64,000 nucleotides of DNA. It comes from Phanerodontia chrysosporium. Taxonomy: Eukaryota; Basidiomycota; Agaricomycetes; Polyporales; Phanerochaetaceae. The position numbers were made by a program, and so were the translations under genes. The stretch is taken from NCBI GenBank assembly GCA_001910725.1, contig MJGA01000004.1:620001-684000 (forward strand). The letters run 5' to 3'. Under the pieces are notes generated by a model. That model had not been told where the DNA came from. It made no database searches and was given only the letters and a program-made list of their open reading frames with translations. Shown piece by piece: positions 24,862-36,933 of the stretch (positions are counted from its first letter, which is position 1; every line of letters begins with the position of its first letter).

Positions 24862-25685
24862 ATGATAAAAACCCGTCGTCGCTGTCAGCAACTCACGTCG
24901 CCACCGTCTGGCCCACCTTCCACTCGTCAGAAGCATGAGCCGCAAGGACAGGGACTCCCCGACTCCACTGGAGGCCACTCGGAACGTTCCAGATACCCTG
25001 AATCCAATATTCGAACCTCTTTGTCAACCTCACCCGAAATTCCCAGCGGTGGGATGTTCCCCATGGACATGCCTCGCAGAGACGCGGCTGCAAGAAATGA
25101 CAACAATCGCACCGTGAACTCCAACCGTCGCCCGGACACATACGCCACAAACACCCCACGAGATAATAATCGCTCTCGGCGCCCTTCGCATAGCATGCTC
25201 ATCGATGGCCGTCCGCTCAGGCTGCCTTCAAGCCAGCAACCCTCGCCAGCTAACAACAACCCGTCTACCAGCTCACCGAGCTCGGCTACAAGCTCGCGCA
25301 GCGGTAGGCGTCCTGCATCCCTCGCCCGGATACCCTCGGAAGATATTGCCGCCACCCTCGAGAACTCCGCCCGCCCGTCGGCGTACCCTAGTGCCCCTCC
25401 AGCGTCGTCCAGCGGGTACAACGGTGACCGCTACGCCGTTCAGGGAGAGCTTGCTGGCCGACCACCTCACAATGCGTCCCCGAGCTCCCGCCATCACGGT
25501 CAGTCGGCCCCAACTAGGGCCTACGACGGTGGTGGCGGGATCCCGCAGCAGGGACACCCTGCGAACACCCATACCCCTCAGCATCGCAACCAGCAGCCGG
25601 GGGAGGCTCTGCTGCTGCAGACCCGTACAGCAACCCGTACTGGTCTATGTATCCTGGGTTTAATCCCAATAGAAAGCGCCGGTAG
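24862..25685 (+). CDS. Disordered S/P/N-rich protein, frame interrupted near its end
   Basis: I do not recognise this protein. It is low-complexity and presumably unstructured (for example PSPANNNPSTSSPSSATSS and HRNQQPGE), with no domain visible. The long frame from about 24862 reads to 25603 and would then run on in unlikely sequence to 25803. In the adjacent frame the downstream bases give a sensible C-terminus: GGSAAADPYSNPYWSMYPG and FNPNRKRR, then a stop at 25683-25685. One more G in the five-G run at 25599-25603 would join the two. The true start is uncertain: an ATG at 24935 in another frame (MSRKDRDSPTPLE) is an alternative. Confidence 0.5.
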
Positions 25686-26168
25686 AATGGGTCTGCGCGA
25701 GGCTTCCGGCAGCGGAGGGAGAGGCGACGACGTTGAGGGCAAGACAGATGAAGGCTCTTGTTTGAAGGCTCAACACGCGGTTTCTCTCCCTTTTCCCTTA
25801 TAGACCGAACTCACGTAGCAACCTAGAGACTCCTCTCTTTTGTATTCCTTTTGCATGTTGCACTGGTTGCACAGCATCGCCTCGAGGTCCCACTGAAAGC
25901 TCCGGTTCCGTTGTCACTTCATTGTTTATGCGTCGCTTCGAGTGTCAAGCTGCTTCAATCCACGATTTTATTCCTGGCACGCTTTGTCATGTACTCTAGA
26001 TTCGCATTTGTCGTTTAAATAGCAAGCGATGCCACGAGTCGCGGTGGTGCGCTGAGTTCCTGACGGGCCGCCGCGGTTACGGTAAAATGGGCGCTTCAAC
26101 GTCATGGCGAACCCGCCCCGCTCGCTTGCGACCGCAACGCGTTTCGCAGGCTGCACACCGACCGCGAC

Positions 26169-27758
26169 ATGGCCAACGACCGCCTCCTCGTCCAAATTGC
26201 CTCTTATAACACGAACCTTCAGGCCGAGCGTGGCCTGCCTCAGGACCTCGTAGACTGGCTCGCACCCACGCTACAGGTCTCCAGGTTCCTCGCACGGGAA
26301 CCAAGAGCCCCGGATATTGTGGCGGTCGGATTTCAGGAGCTGCTCCCTCTGCATCTCGGATGTAAGTGGCGCTTTGTACGCTTTGTTGTTGTATTTGACC
26401 GCTGTACGCTTTGCTAGTGTCCGGGCTCTCCAGCAAAGTTATCGAAAGCCGGAACGCCCTCATTCTCTCGCAGATCGAGAAGTATGCGCCGAACAAGGAG
26501 AAGTACGCCCTTATTGCCAAGGTCGTCAACGTCGGCGTTGCGCTGCTTGTGTATGGCCTCGACGAAACTGTCGGCCGGAAGGTGACCGACGTGCACACGC
26601 AGTGGACGGGCTGTGGGCCCGCGTACATGGGGAACAAGGGTGCCGTCGGCGTGCGTTTCCGCGTGCCTGCAGACGACGGCGGCGTCGGCGAAGTCTATAC
26701 GTGCGTGTCTGCTCTCCCGCGTGCGTGATCCTCGAGCGTATATGAATTGAACACGCAGCGCACGCACACAGCTTCGTCTGCTCGCACCTCACCGCGCACT
26801 CGCACAACCTCGCGCGGCGCGTACACGACTGGCAGCACATCACGCGCACGCTTCTCTTTCCGCCGCTCCCCGGTGCGGTGTCCGCTGACCGTACGACGAT
26901 GTACGACACCTCGCACCTCTTCTTCTTCGGCGACCTCAACTTCCGCATCGTCCTCCCGCCGGAGCACCCGCTCTCCCAGAGCGCGAGCACAAGCGCAGAC
27001 ATTGCCCGCATCCTTGATCAGGAGAATGTCCGCGAAGATTTGAAGGAGTACGATCAGCTGCTGCTCGAGCGCGACCGCCACGGCCGGGCGTTCATCGGTC
27101 TCCGCGAGGGCGAGTTCTGGCGCTTCAAGTGCAGCTACAAGTACAAGCTTGGCGAGGTCGACAAATACGAGCAAGTTTTCTCCGCCCCCTCTCCTTTCTC
27201 TCTGTGCTGACTACGCGAACACAGTCTCAAACGGCATCCGTCGTGGACAGACCGCATCATGTATGCAACCTACACAGACAGCCCGGAGACACCGACAGCG
27301 TCAAACATCCTGAACGCGCTATACACCTCAATACCTTCATATACGGCGTCCGACCACGTATGATCCCTCGGCTCTCACGCCTACACCTATGCTGACATCC
27401 ACCACAGAAACCAGTCGTCTCAGTGCTGCTCCTCCCGCCAAGCCTGCCACAGCCCACGCTGCCCTCGCCGCCACCAACGCCTCTGCGGCAGAGCGCAAGC
27501 TCGGGCGACAGCTCGCCCTCGTCGTCGCCGATGCCCCCAACGCTGCGTCTGCCCGTGCACTTCCGCCCGCGCCCCGACCCGTACGCAAACGTGAAGCGGT
27601 ACCTGGGCCGCACGCTCGACCGGCTCGTCGGGTACTGCTGGTGGCTCGTCGTGTGCCTCGGCGCGGGCTCGTCCGTCCTCGGCATCGGGAACTTCCTCGT
27701 CGGGCTCGGTGTCTGGAGCTGGTGGCGGACACGCCCAAGCGTTGGACTCGCAGTGTAG
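26169..27758 (+). CDS. Inositol polyphosphate 5-phosphatase with C-terminal membrane anchor (Inp54-like)
   Basis: This enzyme is predicted to hydrolyse the 5-phosphate of PI(4,5)P2. Landmarks in order: LLVQIASYNTNLQ, IVAVGFQELLPLHLG, TGCGPAYMGNKGAVGVRF, FVCSHLTAHSHN, the metal-binding FFFGDLNFRI, LREGEFWRFKCSYKYKLG, then RHPSWTDRIMYATYTDSP and SDHKPVVSVLL. All catalytic-site motifs of the 5-phosphatase fold are present. After a P/S-rich linker, a hydrophobic C-terminal segment (YCWWLVVCLGAGSSVLGIGN) suggests a tail anchor, as in yeast Inp54 at the ER. Four introns interrupt it. The third, 27171-27224, begins GCAAGT rather than GT, and the frame only fits if it is removed as a GC-AG intron. 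Confidence 0.93.
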
Positions 27759-28047
27759 AGTTGCTGCATGCACCTGTTTGATACCCTATGCGTCCCACCT
27801 AGCTTGCAGAAAGCGTATGTCTATGGGATTGACAGCATGTATATGTTTACAGAAGGCCATGGTCTACAATACCGAGGCTACGGAGACAGCTAAGCTACGT
27901 GTGATCTTCATTCCAGGCAGAGAGCGTACAGGCAAAGAAGGGACGCGGCACAAGCAAGAAGAGATTCCGAGATATGCTGCAAGGTGGTGGTACAAAGATC
28001 CAGAACATTTACAACAGAGTAGAAATGAGACGATTCAAGGAAACTTC

Positions 28048-30479
28048 TTAGAGAGAAGGGGTTGTCTGAGGGGAGATAGTCTTCCCAGCGGCGTCCTCGA
28101 CGACGATCCGAGGGACCTGCGCATCGAACTCGGGCGTGAGCACTTCAGCCTCGTCCTCTGTCTCCGGCGCTGCGCCCTCCTCGTCGGCAGGCGCACCTTC
28201 GCGAGGGATACGCACGAGCGCGAGGCACGCAAAGGCAACGAGGATGCTCGCGCTCGTGACGAAGAAGATCGCGGCGGGGAACGTGCGCACGGTGCTCATG
28301 AACGTGAAGCCGTAGAGCGCGGGCCCGAGCACAGAGCTGCAGAGGCTCTGCACGACGCTCAGCGCGCCGAACAGCCGTCCGCTCTCGCTCCCGCCGCGCA
28401 GCGTGTACAGCCCGAGCGCGACGCTCTGCAGCGCGGGCCCGAAGCCTGAGCCGAACGAACCGAGCATCGTCGCGGCCGTGTACGACACTGCGCCAGGTGC
28501 GAACGGAATGAGCGTGTAGGAAAGGATCTCGATCGCGAGCGAGACGCGGGCGAGGCCGAAGTCGAAGTGGATGCTGCGCGAGGTGTTCTTCGCTGCCGGC
28601 GCTGTGGGCGAAGGCCCGCGCTGCTGAGAAGAGCCTGACACGGGCTGCAAGGGTTCATCCTCTTCGACGGGTAGCTGGATAGCTGGCTGCAAACGGGACT
28701 TGACCAGCTTGATGACCACTGAACACGCATACAGTCAACTCTTTTGCGCAGACGGACGAAGAAGATTCGACGTACGTGGCAGGAGCACCGTCAGATAGAT
28801 GGCACGGGTGGCTCCGACAACGCTGAGCCAATAACCGATCTAGCACATTTGATCAGCGTAATTGCACAGAATATGACGATTACAAGACACACCTGCTCAG
28901 AGCTCCATCCGAACGTTACACTCGTGTACTGGAACTTGTACGGATACGCGCCTATGACCGAGCATGTGAAGCCGTAGGCAATAGCCACCAGTAGCAGATT
29001 CCAGTCACGTTTGCCACGTTTGAGCGGGTTGGCACTGTTGTATATGCGTGTAGGATAAAAGACAGCAAGTGGGTGCAGGAAGCGCAGCAGACTTCGCAAC
29101 CATGCGCCGAAGCCGTATGACTTAGGCGAGAGTCGCTCTTCCTCAAGCCGTTCGTGCCAGATGCGCCGTGCTTCGAGCATACGCCGCTTGCTGAGAGACT
29201 CGGAATGACGAAGATGATGAGGGCAGCGTAGAGGAGGTGAATGGCAGTCGCGAGGTAGAAGACGGAAAGGACGTTTCCCGTGAGGCGAATAATCACACTG
29301 CCGAATGTGGGCCCAGCCCCGATTCCGATGAACATGAGACCAAGAAATAGAGAGAATATATGTGCCCTAGAGAACTGCATCAGTATCGTGTCAGGTTTCG
29401 GATCGGGACACACACCTTTCACCGGGCTCTGTGCAGTCCGCAACATATGCATGTATGGCGGCCGTAACTGCAGCAATCCCTGCATATATGCGCTATCAAT
29501 GGACTGCCGGAGTAGATTGGAAGGCATCTTACCTCCTAGGAGTCCGTCAAGGAAAGGACCAACCAGCAGGAACCAGTATCCACCGGCAGCACCGCGTGCC
29601 AGCGGGCAACCACCAAAAAGTTGGCATCGGTCATCAGCATGCCGAAGGCTGCAAATGACAAGACACGGATGCGCCCGAAACGGTCTGAAAGCGATCCCCA
29701 CCACGCTGTCGTAAGACAAGTGAGGACGCCCAAGGTTGCGGCCATGGCCATGTTCATGCGCGCGACGGCCTCTTGCACGACAGGATCCTTTGCACAGAGC
29801 CGGGGATCATACTCTGGCGAGAACTCGTATATCGAAGGCATGGTGCGGTTATCAGAGCTGTACTCTGGCCGGTGAGCAGCGCATGCAAGCTGCGTGTATA
29901 TCTCGACTCGCGGAGCCATTGTCGCGCCCATCGCGGTCGCGGTCAGGGGACCATGAATAGCAACCTGTGTATCAGGTGTCGTCAGCACCCAGTGGCACAA
30001 CGAGTAAACACCTCGCGGAACTGATAGAGAAGCCCCAGCGTGGTGAACGCATGCATCGCGGCACCACCATCCCTTACGCTTGCAGACTTTCACCATAGAC
30101 TTGTATGCAGCAGGCACTGCAGTGACATGAACCGAGACTGTACTCACCACCATGGATTTGGTCGCTTATACCACGGAAGCCTCTTTATCTCCTCGAGCGA
30201 AGCGGTATCGCTATCTTCCTCCTCGACCTCTTCCATAGCGAGGCGTTCATGGTGGTGCGGATGCACAAACTCCTGCAGAAGCTCAGTTGCCTCTTCACCG
30301 ATGGCGCCCTCGGGAAGCAGGAGGCTCTCGCCACCTCCTGGTACGTATGCAAGCGACGCCCGGGACGAGGCTCTGGAATTGCGGGGCCGAGAGGGCGCCC
30401 GGCTACCATAGCCAGACCGTGAGGAGGCGCGGGTGGACATGAGTGGCCTTCTCGGCGACGGTTCCCTGGATAGCGACAT
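28048..30479 (-). CDS. Major facilitator superfamily transporter (drug:H+ antiporter-like)
   Basis: This is a 12-helix-type membrane transporter. A long disordered, R/S-rich N-terminus (MSLSREPSPRRPLMSTRASS) precedes the first helix. The MFS loop 2-3 signature is WWGSLSDRFGRIRVL. Later landmarks are GGYWFLLVGPFLDGLLGG, VADCTEPGERAHIFSLFLG, MFIGIGAGPTFGSVI, and a second half with LGSFGSGFGPALQSVALGLY. The C-terminal tail is acidic. Two single-base frame breaks must be bridged, near 29583-29584 (CCGGTGG, where CCGGGTGG restores the frame) and near 29201 (CCGAG, where CCGGAG restores VIPESLSKRRML). The conserved residues on both sides suggest a working gene in the organism. The substrate cannot be told. 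Confidence 0.87.
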
Positions 30480-31107
30480 GCTGTGTGCGCAGCGGCTCGG
30501 AGAGTGTAGGCTGGAGCAGCGGAGTGGGCAATGTCTTAGAGGGAGGGAGACATGGGCGGCGAGGAGCGCAGAGACATATGGCCCGGGACTTTTGAGGCGA
30601 GCCGGTGCTTAGAAAGCCGCGGTGTGGGAGATAGGCACGCTGCGGCAGAGTGCCTCGCGCTGAGGGTCATCATCTGGAGCACCCTCGCGGTCCATCGACC
30701 CCTCCAATACTCGGAGTAACAAACCTTTCTTACTTCCTTATCGCGCTCGTCTTACTTCATGTTTGACTTCTCTACAAACCCCTTGTATCGCTCGATCGAT
30801 CGCGGCAAGTGAAAGCACCCACGCTGCTCGTCATCTTGTTTGCCCCAACGCTTGGCCTCGCTCGGTGCGTTTCGCCAGCGCGGTGCTGCGTCCGCAGGCG
30901 GGTCGCCTCCTGTCGCCCCTGCAGCCGCGCCGTTTACTCACACGAGATTTGGCGAACTTTCGGCGAGGTGATGGACGTGAAGCAGATGTGTGGGGACCAG
31001 TGGCGCACCCGATAAGATTAGGAGCTTGATCTCATCTAATCTCGCTGACCCGCGCTGCAGATGCGATCTCGCCACAAAGCCGCTCCCTCTCGCCCTCTGC
31101 AGTCACC
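30480..31107. promoter_or_regulatory. Divergent intergenic region between the MFS transporter and GMF
   Basis: About 630 bases separate the two head-to-head start codons. No coding sequence is apparent. The last part before 31108 is probably the GMF leader. Confidence 0.45.
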
Positions 31108-31699
31108 ATGGTCTGTCGGCCGCCTCTTCGTCCCAGGGCACGCTGACATTGACCTCACGCGCGATGACAGTCCAAGACCGTTGACATCCCACAAGAGCTC
31201 AAAGCCGCCCTCCGCAAATTCCGCTTTGCGCGCCGCAATGCCGGCCACGCCGCCATGGTCGTCAAGATCAACAAGCAGAAGCTCATCATGGAGGAGGTTG
31301 AACAGTTTGACAACATCAGCATCGAGGACCTGGCGGAAGGTACGCAGATATGACGTTCTGCTTCTGTAGCCTCACTCACCACGCATGCTTTGCTGGACAG
31401 AGCTGCCAGAGAATGCCCCGCGTTACGTCGTGCTGTCATACGAGCTCAACCACTCAGACGGGCGCAAGTCGTTCCCGCTCGTGCTTCTGAATTGGGCACC
31501 GTCGTCCAGCGAGATGAGTCTCCTGACTTTGCATGCCAGCGGTCTCATAGACTTTCAGAATACCGTGAGTCCTTTGGTCAAACATTTCTGCTTCTTCGCT
31601 GACCCGCAGCAGGCCGACGTGGGCAAGGTCATCGAGATCCGCGATGGTGCAGAGGCGCTGACGACCGAGATCGTCAACGCTCGCCTCCTCCAAGCGTGA
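31108..31699 (+). CDS. GMF1: Glia maturation factor-like ADF-H domain protein
   Basis: A small actin-regulating protein of the ADF/cofilin fold that in the family debranches Arp2/3 actin networks. Exons give SKTVDIPQELKAALRKFRFA, VVKINKQKLIMEEVEQFDNI, ELPENAPRYVVLSYELNHSD, LVLLNWAPSSSEMSLLTLHA and ADVGKVIEIRDGAEALTTEI. About 140 residues, normal for GMF, with no frame break. The most economical start is an ATG at 31108-31110 that forms an exon by itself: a 60-base intron (31111-31170) follows immediately and exon 2 begins TCCAAGACC. Reading through the intron meets a stop, and no other ATG fits. The donor (GTCTGT) is not consensus, so an upstream first exon remains possible. Confidence 0.9.
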
Positions 31700-31809
31700 T
31701 CTCGCCTTGCGATCGCAGGATTCGGCCTCATACCAGGGAAATACGGAGCATAATGTACCAATAACCGGGAACTCAAGAATATAATGTAGCATTCAATGTC
31801 AATGGCACA

Positions 31810-33346
31810 CTATGGCTCATAGCTTTCCATGATCCCTGCCAGGACCCACGCGTGCCCAGCCATGTATACTAGCCCTCTCACCCAGAGGCCAAAGAACACC
31901 GGCTGCCCCAGAAACTCGAGCTTGTAGGCCTCGCTCAACCAAAGCGCTTGCGTGCCCACCCACATGCCTGCCAGCTGCAGCGCTCTGCGTGGCGACATGT
32001 CCAACTTCGGTATGAGTAGCGGCAAGAATAGTGTATACCAGAGGAAGTACTAGGCAAGTCAAGTCAGACGGGAGACGCAAGGGACCAGTCAGCCATCACG
32101 TACCTGCGACGTGCACACTTTGTTGAAGATCACGAACACGAAGGTCTGCACGAACCACGCGAAGACGAGGTCCTGCCTTCGGCGGCCGAAGAGCAGGCCC
32201 GCACCAAGCGTGAGCAGCATTTGTGGCACAAAGCTCGTGAGCGGCGACTGCAGCAGGCGCTCCCACGCCGTCGGCGGAGCAGGAGGTGCGTAATGTGTCG
32301 GGTACGTCAGGTAGATGAGGTAGAAGTACGGCGAGAAGTTGTGGCGGTGGTCGAGCCGGTGCGCGTGGTACAGGTAGCTCTCGTACACGAACGGATATCC
32401 CCATCTGCGCGATCTCAGGTCAGCTGAGAACGCTCGCACAGCAAGACATTCCGACACTCACATCGCGTACATCGCCGCGCCAAGCAGGAGGAACGTCCCC
32501 ACGCTGACGGCTGCGAAGCGGAGCGTGCGCCCATTGACGAGCGCACACACGCTCCCGCGCCCGCCGCGCTCCGCCGCGAGGACGCGGACGCACGCGACGC
32601 CGTACACGAACGGGTAGATCTTCCAGTGCGTGCTGAGCCCGAGCAGCGCCGCGGCGGCATCCCAGCGCGCGCGCACCGCGGCGTGCAGCGTGAGCAGCAC
32701 GAACAGCGCGAGCACGCTCTCGGACGAGCCGCGCGTCGAGATCGTGAACACGAGCGGATTCAGCAGATGCGCGCTCGCGAGGAGCGTCGCGAGCTGGGTC
32801 GTCGCGAGTGTGTGTCGGGTGCTGGCTTTGAGTCTGCGGGTGCGTCGGTGTCGTTCGGTGACTTGGACTTGGGGGGTTCGGCAGAGGGGAGGATCGTGTC
32901 GAGGAGGATCCTGTATATGAGCACTCCTGCGAGGATGTCACACGCCGCGAAGAGGTACTTTCCGAACGAGGGGTGGAGCCATTCGTTGGGTGCTAGCAGA
33001 AGAGCGAGCAGTGGTGTGTAGCGATACGTCGCTCGGGTATACGGACTATAAGACCTTCAGTCAGGTGTCATGCTGTGAATACTATAAACAAGCGAACGCA
33101 CTCGCCCAGCCCCAGCTTCTGCCCGAGCGGCCCCTGCGCTACATTGCCCTCGGAAGGGTGCAAGATAAAGCGTGCCGCGTCGCTGAAGACGCGGTAGTCT
33201 ATGTCCGTGTATTTCACGATGGAGTGTGCATCATGCCATTCGCTGTAGAGAATGAGCCCCACACGAAGCAGGGTCGAGACAATGAGGATGGTGCAGAAAG
33301 ACGGAACCGAACGAAGGTGAAGGTGCTGGGACAACCTGAAAGGCAT
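31810..33346 (-). CDS. GPI14: GPI mannosyltransferase 1 catalytic subunit (PIG-M / Gpi14)
   Basis: This ER membrane enzyme adds the first mannose to the GPI precursor from dolichol-phosphate-mannose. The start is [18 protein letters not shown]. The luminal DXD-like motif is in [17 protein letters not shown]. Next come [54 protein letters not shown] and [57 protein letters not shown] and a tail ending GIMESYEP follow. Between about 32880 and 32815 the reading frame changes. Either a 47-base intron with a weak donor (GTCCAA) is removed, or one base is missing. The conserved parts on both sides are intact. The neighbour SAR1 is also a secretory-pathway gene. Confidence 0.93.
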
Positions 33347-33566
33347 TGCACGCACGAGCGTGGCGCCCGCAGAGCGGAGACAGCTTCTGCGGGCGGAAGA
33401 ACCCATCTGCCACGTTGACAGCCCGCCGAATAACACGGATACACAGTCCAGAGGACGAGAGACCATATAATTCAGCAAGACACATAACAAAGGTAGGACA
33501 AAGAAAGTCGACACTAAAGGAGTATTCTACCAAATCCGATCCAGCCGTTTGACGCGTGGCACACAC

Positions 33567-34455
<889 letters not shown>

Positions 34456-35052
34456 GGCGAGCGTGAGGTCAGGGGAATGGATGGGGTCGTCCTGGACGAG
34501 ATGGTTTATGACGCGGGTCGCAGGCAGTGGCGTGATGTGACGCCCGTTACGGCCACGTTACCGGCGCCTGTTTCTCCCGCCGTCACGATCGCGCAAACAG
34601 GCGCAAACACATCCGCGCGCGCTATAAATTTCGCGGCGACACGCTTTTGCTCGTTTCTTCGTGCATCCTTTAAGACAGTGCCCGCCCTTCCTAGAATGCT
34701 CAACGTCGGGCGAGGCGATTGTGGTTGCACAGAGGAACTCGGCAGAATAAGAGCTCTCCCACTCGCTCTCCTCTGGATGGCTTATGGTGCGGTGAGTGTC
34801 AGAACTTCCGTACATCCTCATGTATCCCGTATCGTTGTTTGCGAATACATCTCGTTATTCTTCGTGCAAAACAGTCTGCCTTGGGGAGCGTATGGCTGAG
34901 AATATCTCAATACTCGTGCTTTTTCGATCATGTCTTCTGGGAGTCACGGGTCTGGTAGGAGTCAGGACAGGACATATGGACGCCGCCAATAACATACGAC
35001 GGGTCTAGTAAGTAGTACAATAGAGACAGGGCGACTGCAATGTTGCGATGCA
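34456..35052. other. Upstream region of SAR1, no gene seen
   Basis: About 600 bases between the SAR1 start and the 3' end of the SRP receptor gene. An A/T-rich TATAAATTT stretch lies near 34621, but its distance and strand make a TATA role uncertain. No coding signal is convincing. Confidence 0.4.
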
Positions 35053-36063
35053 TCAGGGCAAATCGACCAACCACTCACGAAGATCTGAGAGACCATCTCT
35101 CTTCTCGCTGTCTAGAACAGCCGCTTTCCCGACGCTCACAGACGTGCCCACGAAGGTCACCTCTCCACCCTCCCACTCCGCGAACTTGAATTCGCTCCCG
35201 GAGCACTCGAGCCCCCCGAGCTCGGTTCCCTCCTCTCCCTCGCCTCCGAGGCTCTCTACACCTACGCCACCAGCGTGCGATGCTTTCCGCTTGTCGAGTT
35301 CGCGCTCGAGGATTGTGCGGACACGATTGATGGCAAGCTGCTCTGATGTGGCATTCGTCGATGCTTTCAACATGTCACATTTATGTGCCAGAATCGCAAA
35401 TGCTGGAGGTGCTTGCGATGGTGGAAGGGATGTGAGCGTATGGAGTACATGGTGCAGATGCCTTTTACAGACCGTCAGAACGATGGCAAGGGGTGAAATA
35501 GTGAACGCACTCAGCAACGGCGGCGCCGTTCCTCGAGACTGTGCTCGCATCCACTATGAACGCAACTGCCTTCGCGTCCGACATATACTCCCGGAATTGG
35601 TCACGTATCCGCGGGTGACCAGGCACGTCGATGATCCTGAGAGATTTGTTCGATGGCGGCAATGAGACGTTGGCCATGTTCGTCTGCATTGACGTGTGCG
35701 TAGGAAGTGTTTGTCTGTATAATAACTTCACAGTGACGATGAGAGAGCAGTCACTGAGAGAAGACCTCGGAACGCACAGTGGATAGGATGGCAGTCTTCC
35801 CTGCGTCTGAAGCACCCAAGAGGAGTAAGGAGTTGCCTTTTGACTGTGCCTTCTTCCGCGCAAAGAAGATGACTACGCGGATGTCAGATCATAGGCGAGG
35901 CGTCATATATTCATGGAGGATACGAACTGGACAGTAAAAGGACGGCTAGCGAGAGAGATCCAAGCAAGAGGTACTGGGAGCTGATAGTGGAGGCTACAGA
36001 GACAGCCTCCGGGGTGGGTTGCCCCTTGCTGGGGACTTGAGACGCAGGATGTGAGCCGTCCAT
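35053..36063 (-). CDS. SRP102: Signal recognition particle receptor beta subunit
   Basis: This ER membrane GTPase anchors the SRP receptor alpha subunit. After a short N-terminus starting MDGSHPASQVPSKGQPTPEA there is one membrane segment (YLLLGSLSLAVLLSSY). The GTPase domain has a P-loop LLLLGASDAGKTAIL, a G3-like IIDVPGHPRIRDQF, KAVAFIVDASTVSRNGAAVA, and ILAHKCDMLKA in place of the usual NKxD. A charged, G/E-rich insertion (about 35170-35280) precedes the final EVTFVGTSVSVGKAAV and LSDLREWLVDLP. Three or four introns are needed and no frame break was found. Confidence 0.92.
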
Positions 36064-36933
36064 GGCTCGGTGTAGCTTTCAGGAAGCGTGACGGCACGAG
36101 GTGTGCTGTAAGTCGCGGGGAACGCCCGCGATTTGTTTGTTCTTGTTAGGTTCCAAAGCCTTTGCCTTTCCGAGCGTCGCTTGCGCGAGTCCGAGCTGAC
36201 CTCACATTCGTTATTTCTTTGCAGACAGATGGCCCCACTCTGTTTCGCGCTGAGTCCTTGACGACCTCCACACCACCCCCATACTTGATTATGTCATGGC
36301 TGCGTTGAGCCAGCTTGTTTCAAGCTTACGAAACGCGGCATTCGATTAAACCTCCAGGGCTATTCTACAGCTCCCCATCAATTACCGCCGCGGTACGCCT
36401 TTCAGTGAGTCGAGCTACGCGTATTTGCGTCATTATTGCTAGGCTTATAATCCTGCTGTCTCATGAGTCGGTGTATCGTTTCTCATTTCATAACACCGTG
36501 ATGAACATTTCAGGACTCTTCGAGCTGGACTGATCGTTGGATCTGGCCCCTTCGTATGTCTAGCCTACACGGACGTCTTTCCGTCCCCGACAGATGCCTT
36601 TCTCCTCAGGATAGCGACCTTGCTCCGCTGCTCGTCGCAGATTTCGCGGTCGTCACGGTCTCGGGCGCTCGTTTCTCAAAGTACTGCCATACTTTGCGAT
36701 CGTACGGAGTTCGTAGGCGTACAAGTGCTCGGAGCACGCTAATGGCACGGCAACGATGAATGACCCGCCCGTTGTAATACCTGCGCGCCGTATATACTTA
36801 TCGCACGACGTGTGAGAAATCGGGTAAATGACTCACTGTGGGGGAGTCGAGTCACAACGCCGCATTGCCATTGAATACATAGCTGTCGCTGTCGTTTTCT
36901 GGCATTAGACCATGTCATTAACTCTTATTTCTT
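36064..36933. other. Intergenic region between SRP receptor beta and the DUF4246 gene
   Basis: About 870 bases between divergent genes. Several short frames exist (for example at 36315-36533 and 36556-36759), but none matches a family and I see no splice-joined protein. Confidence 0.4.
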
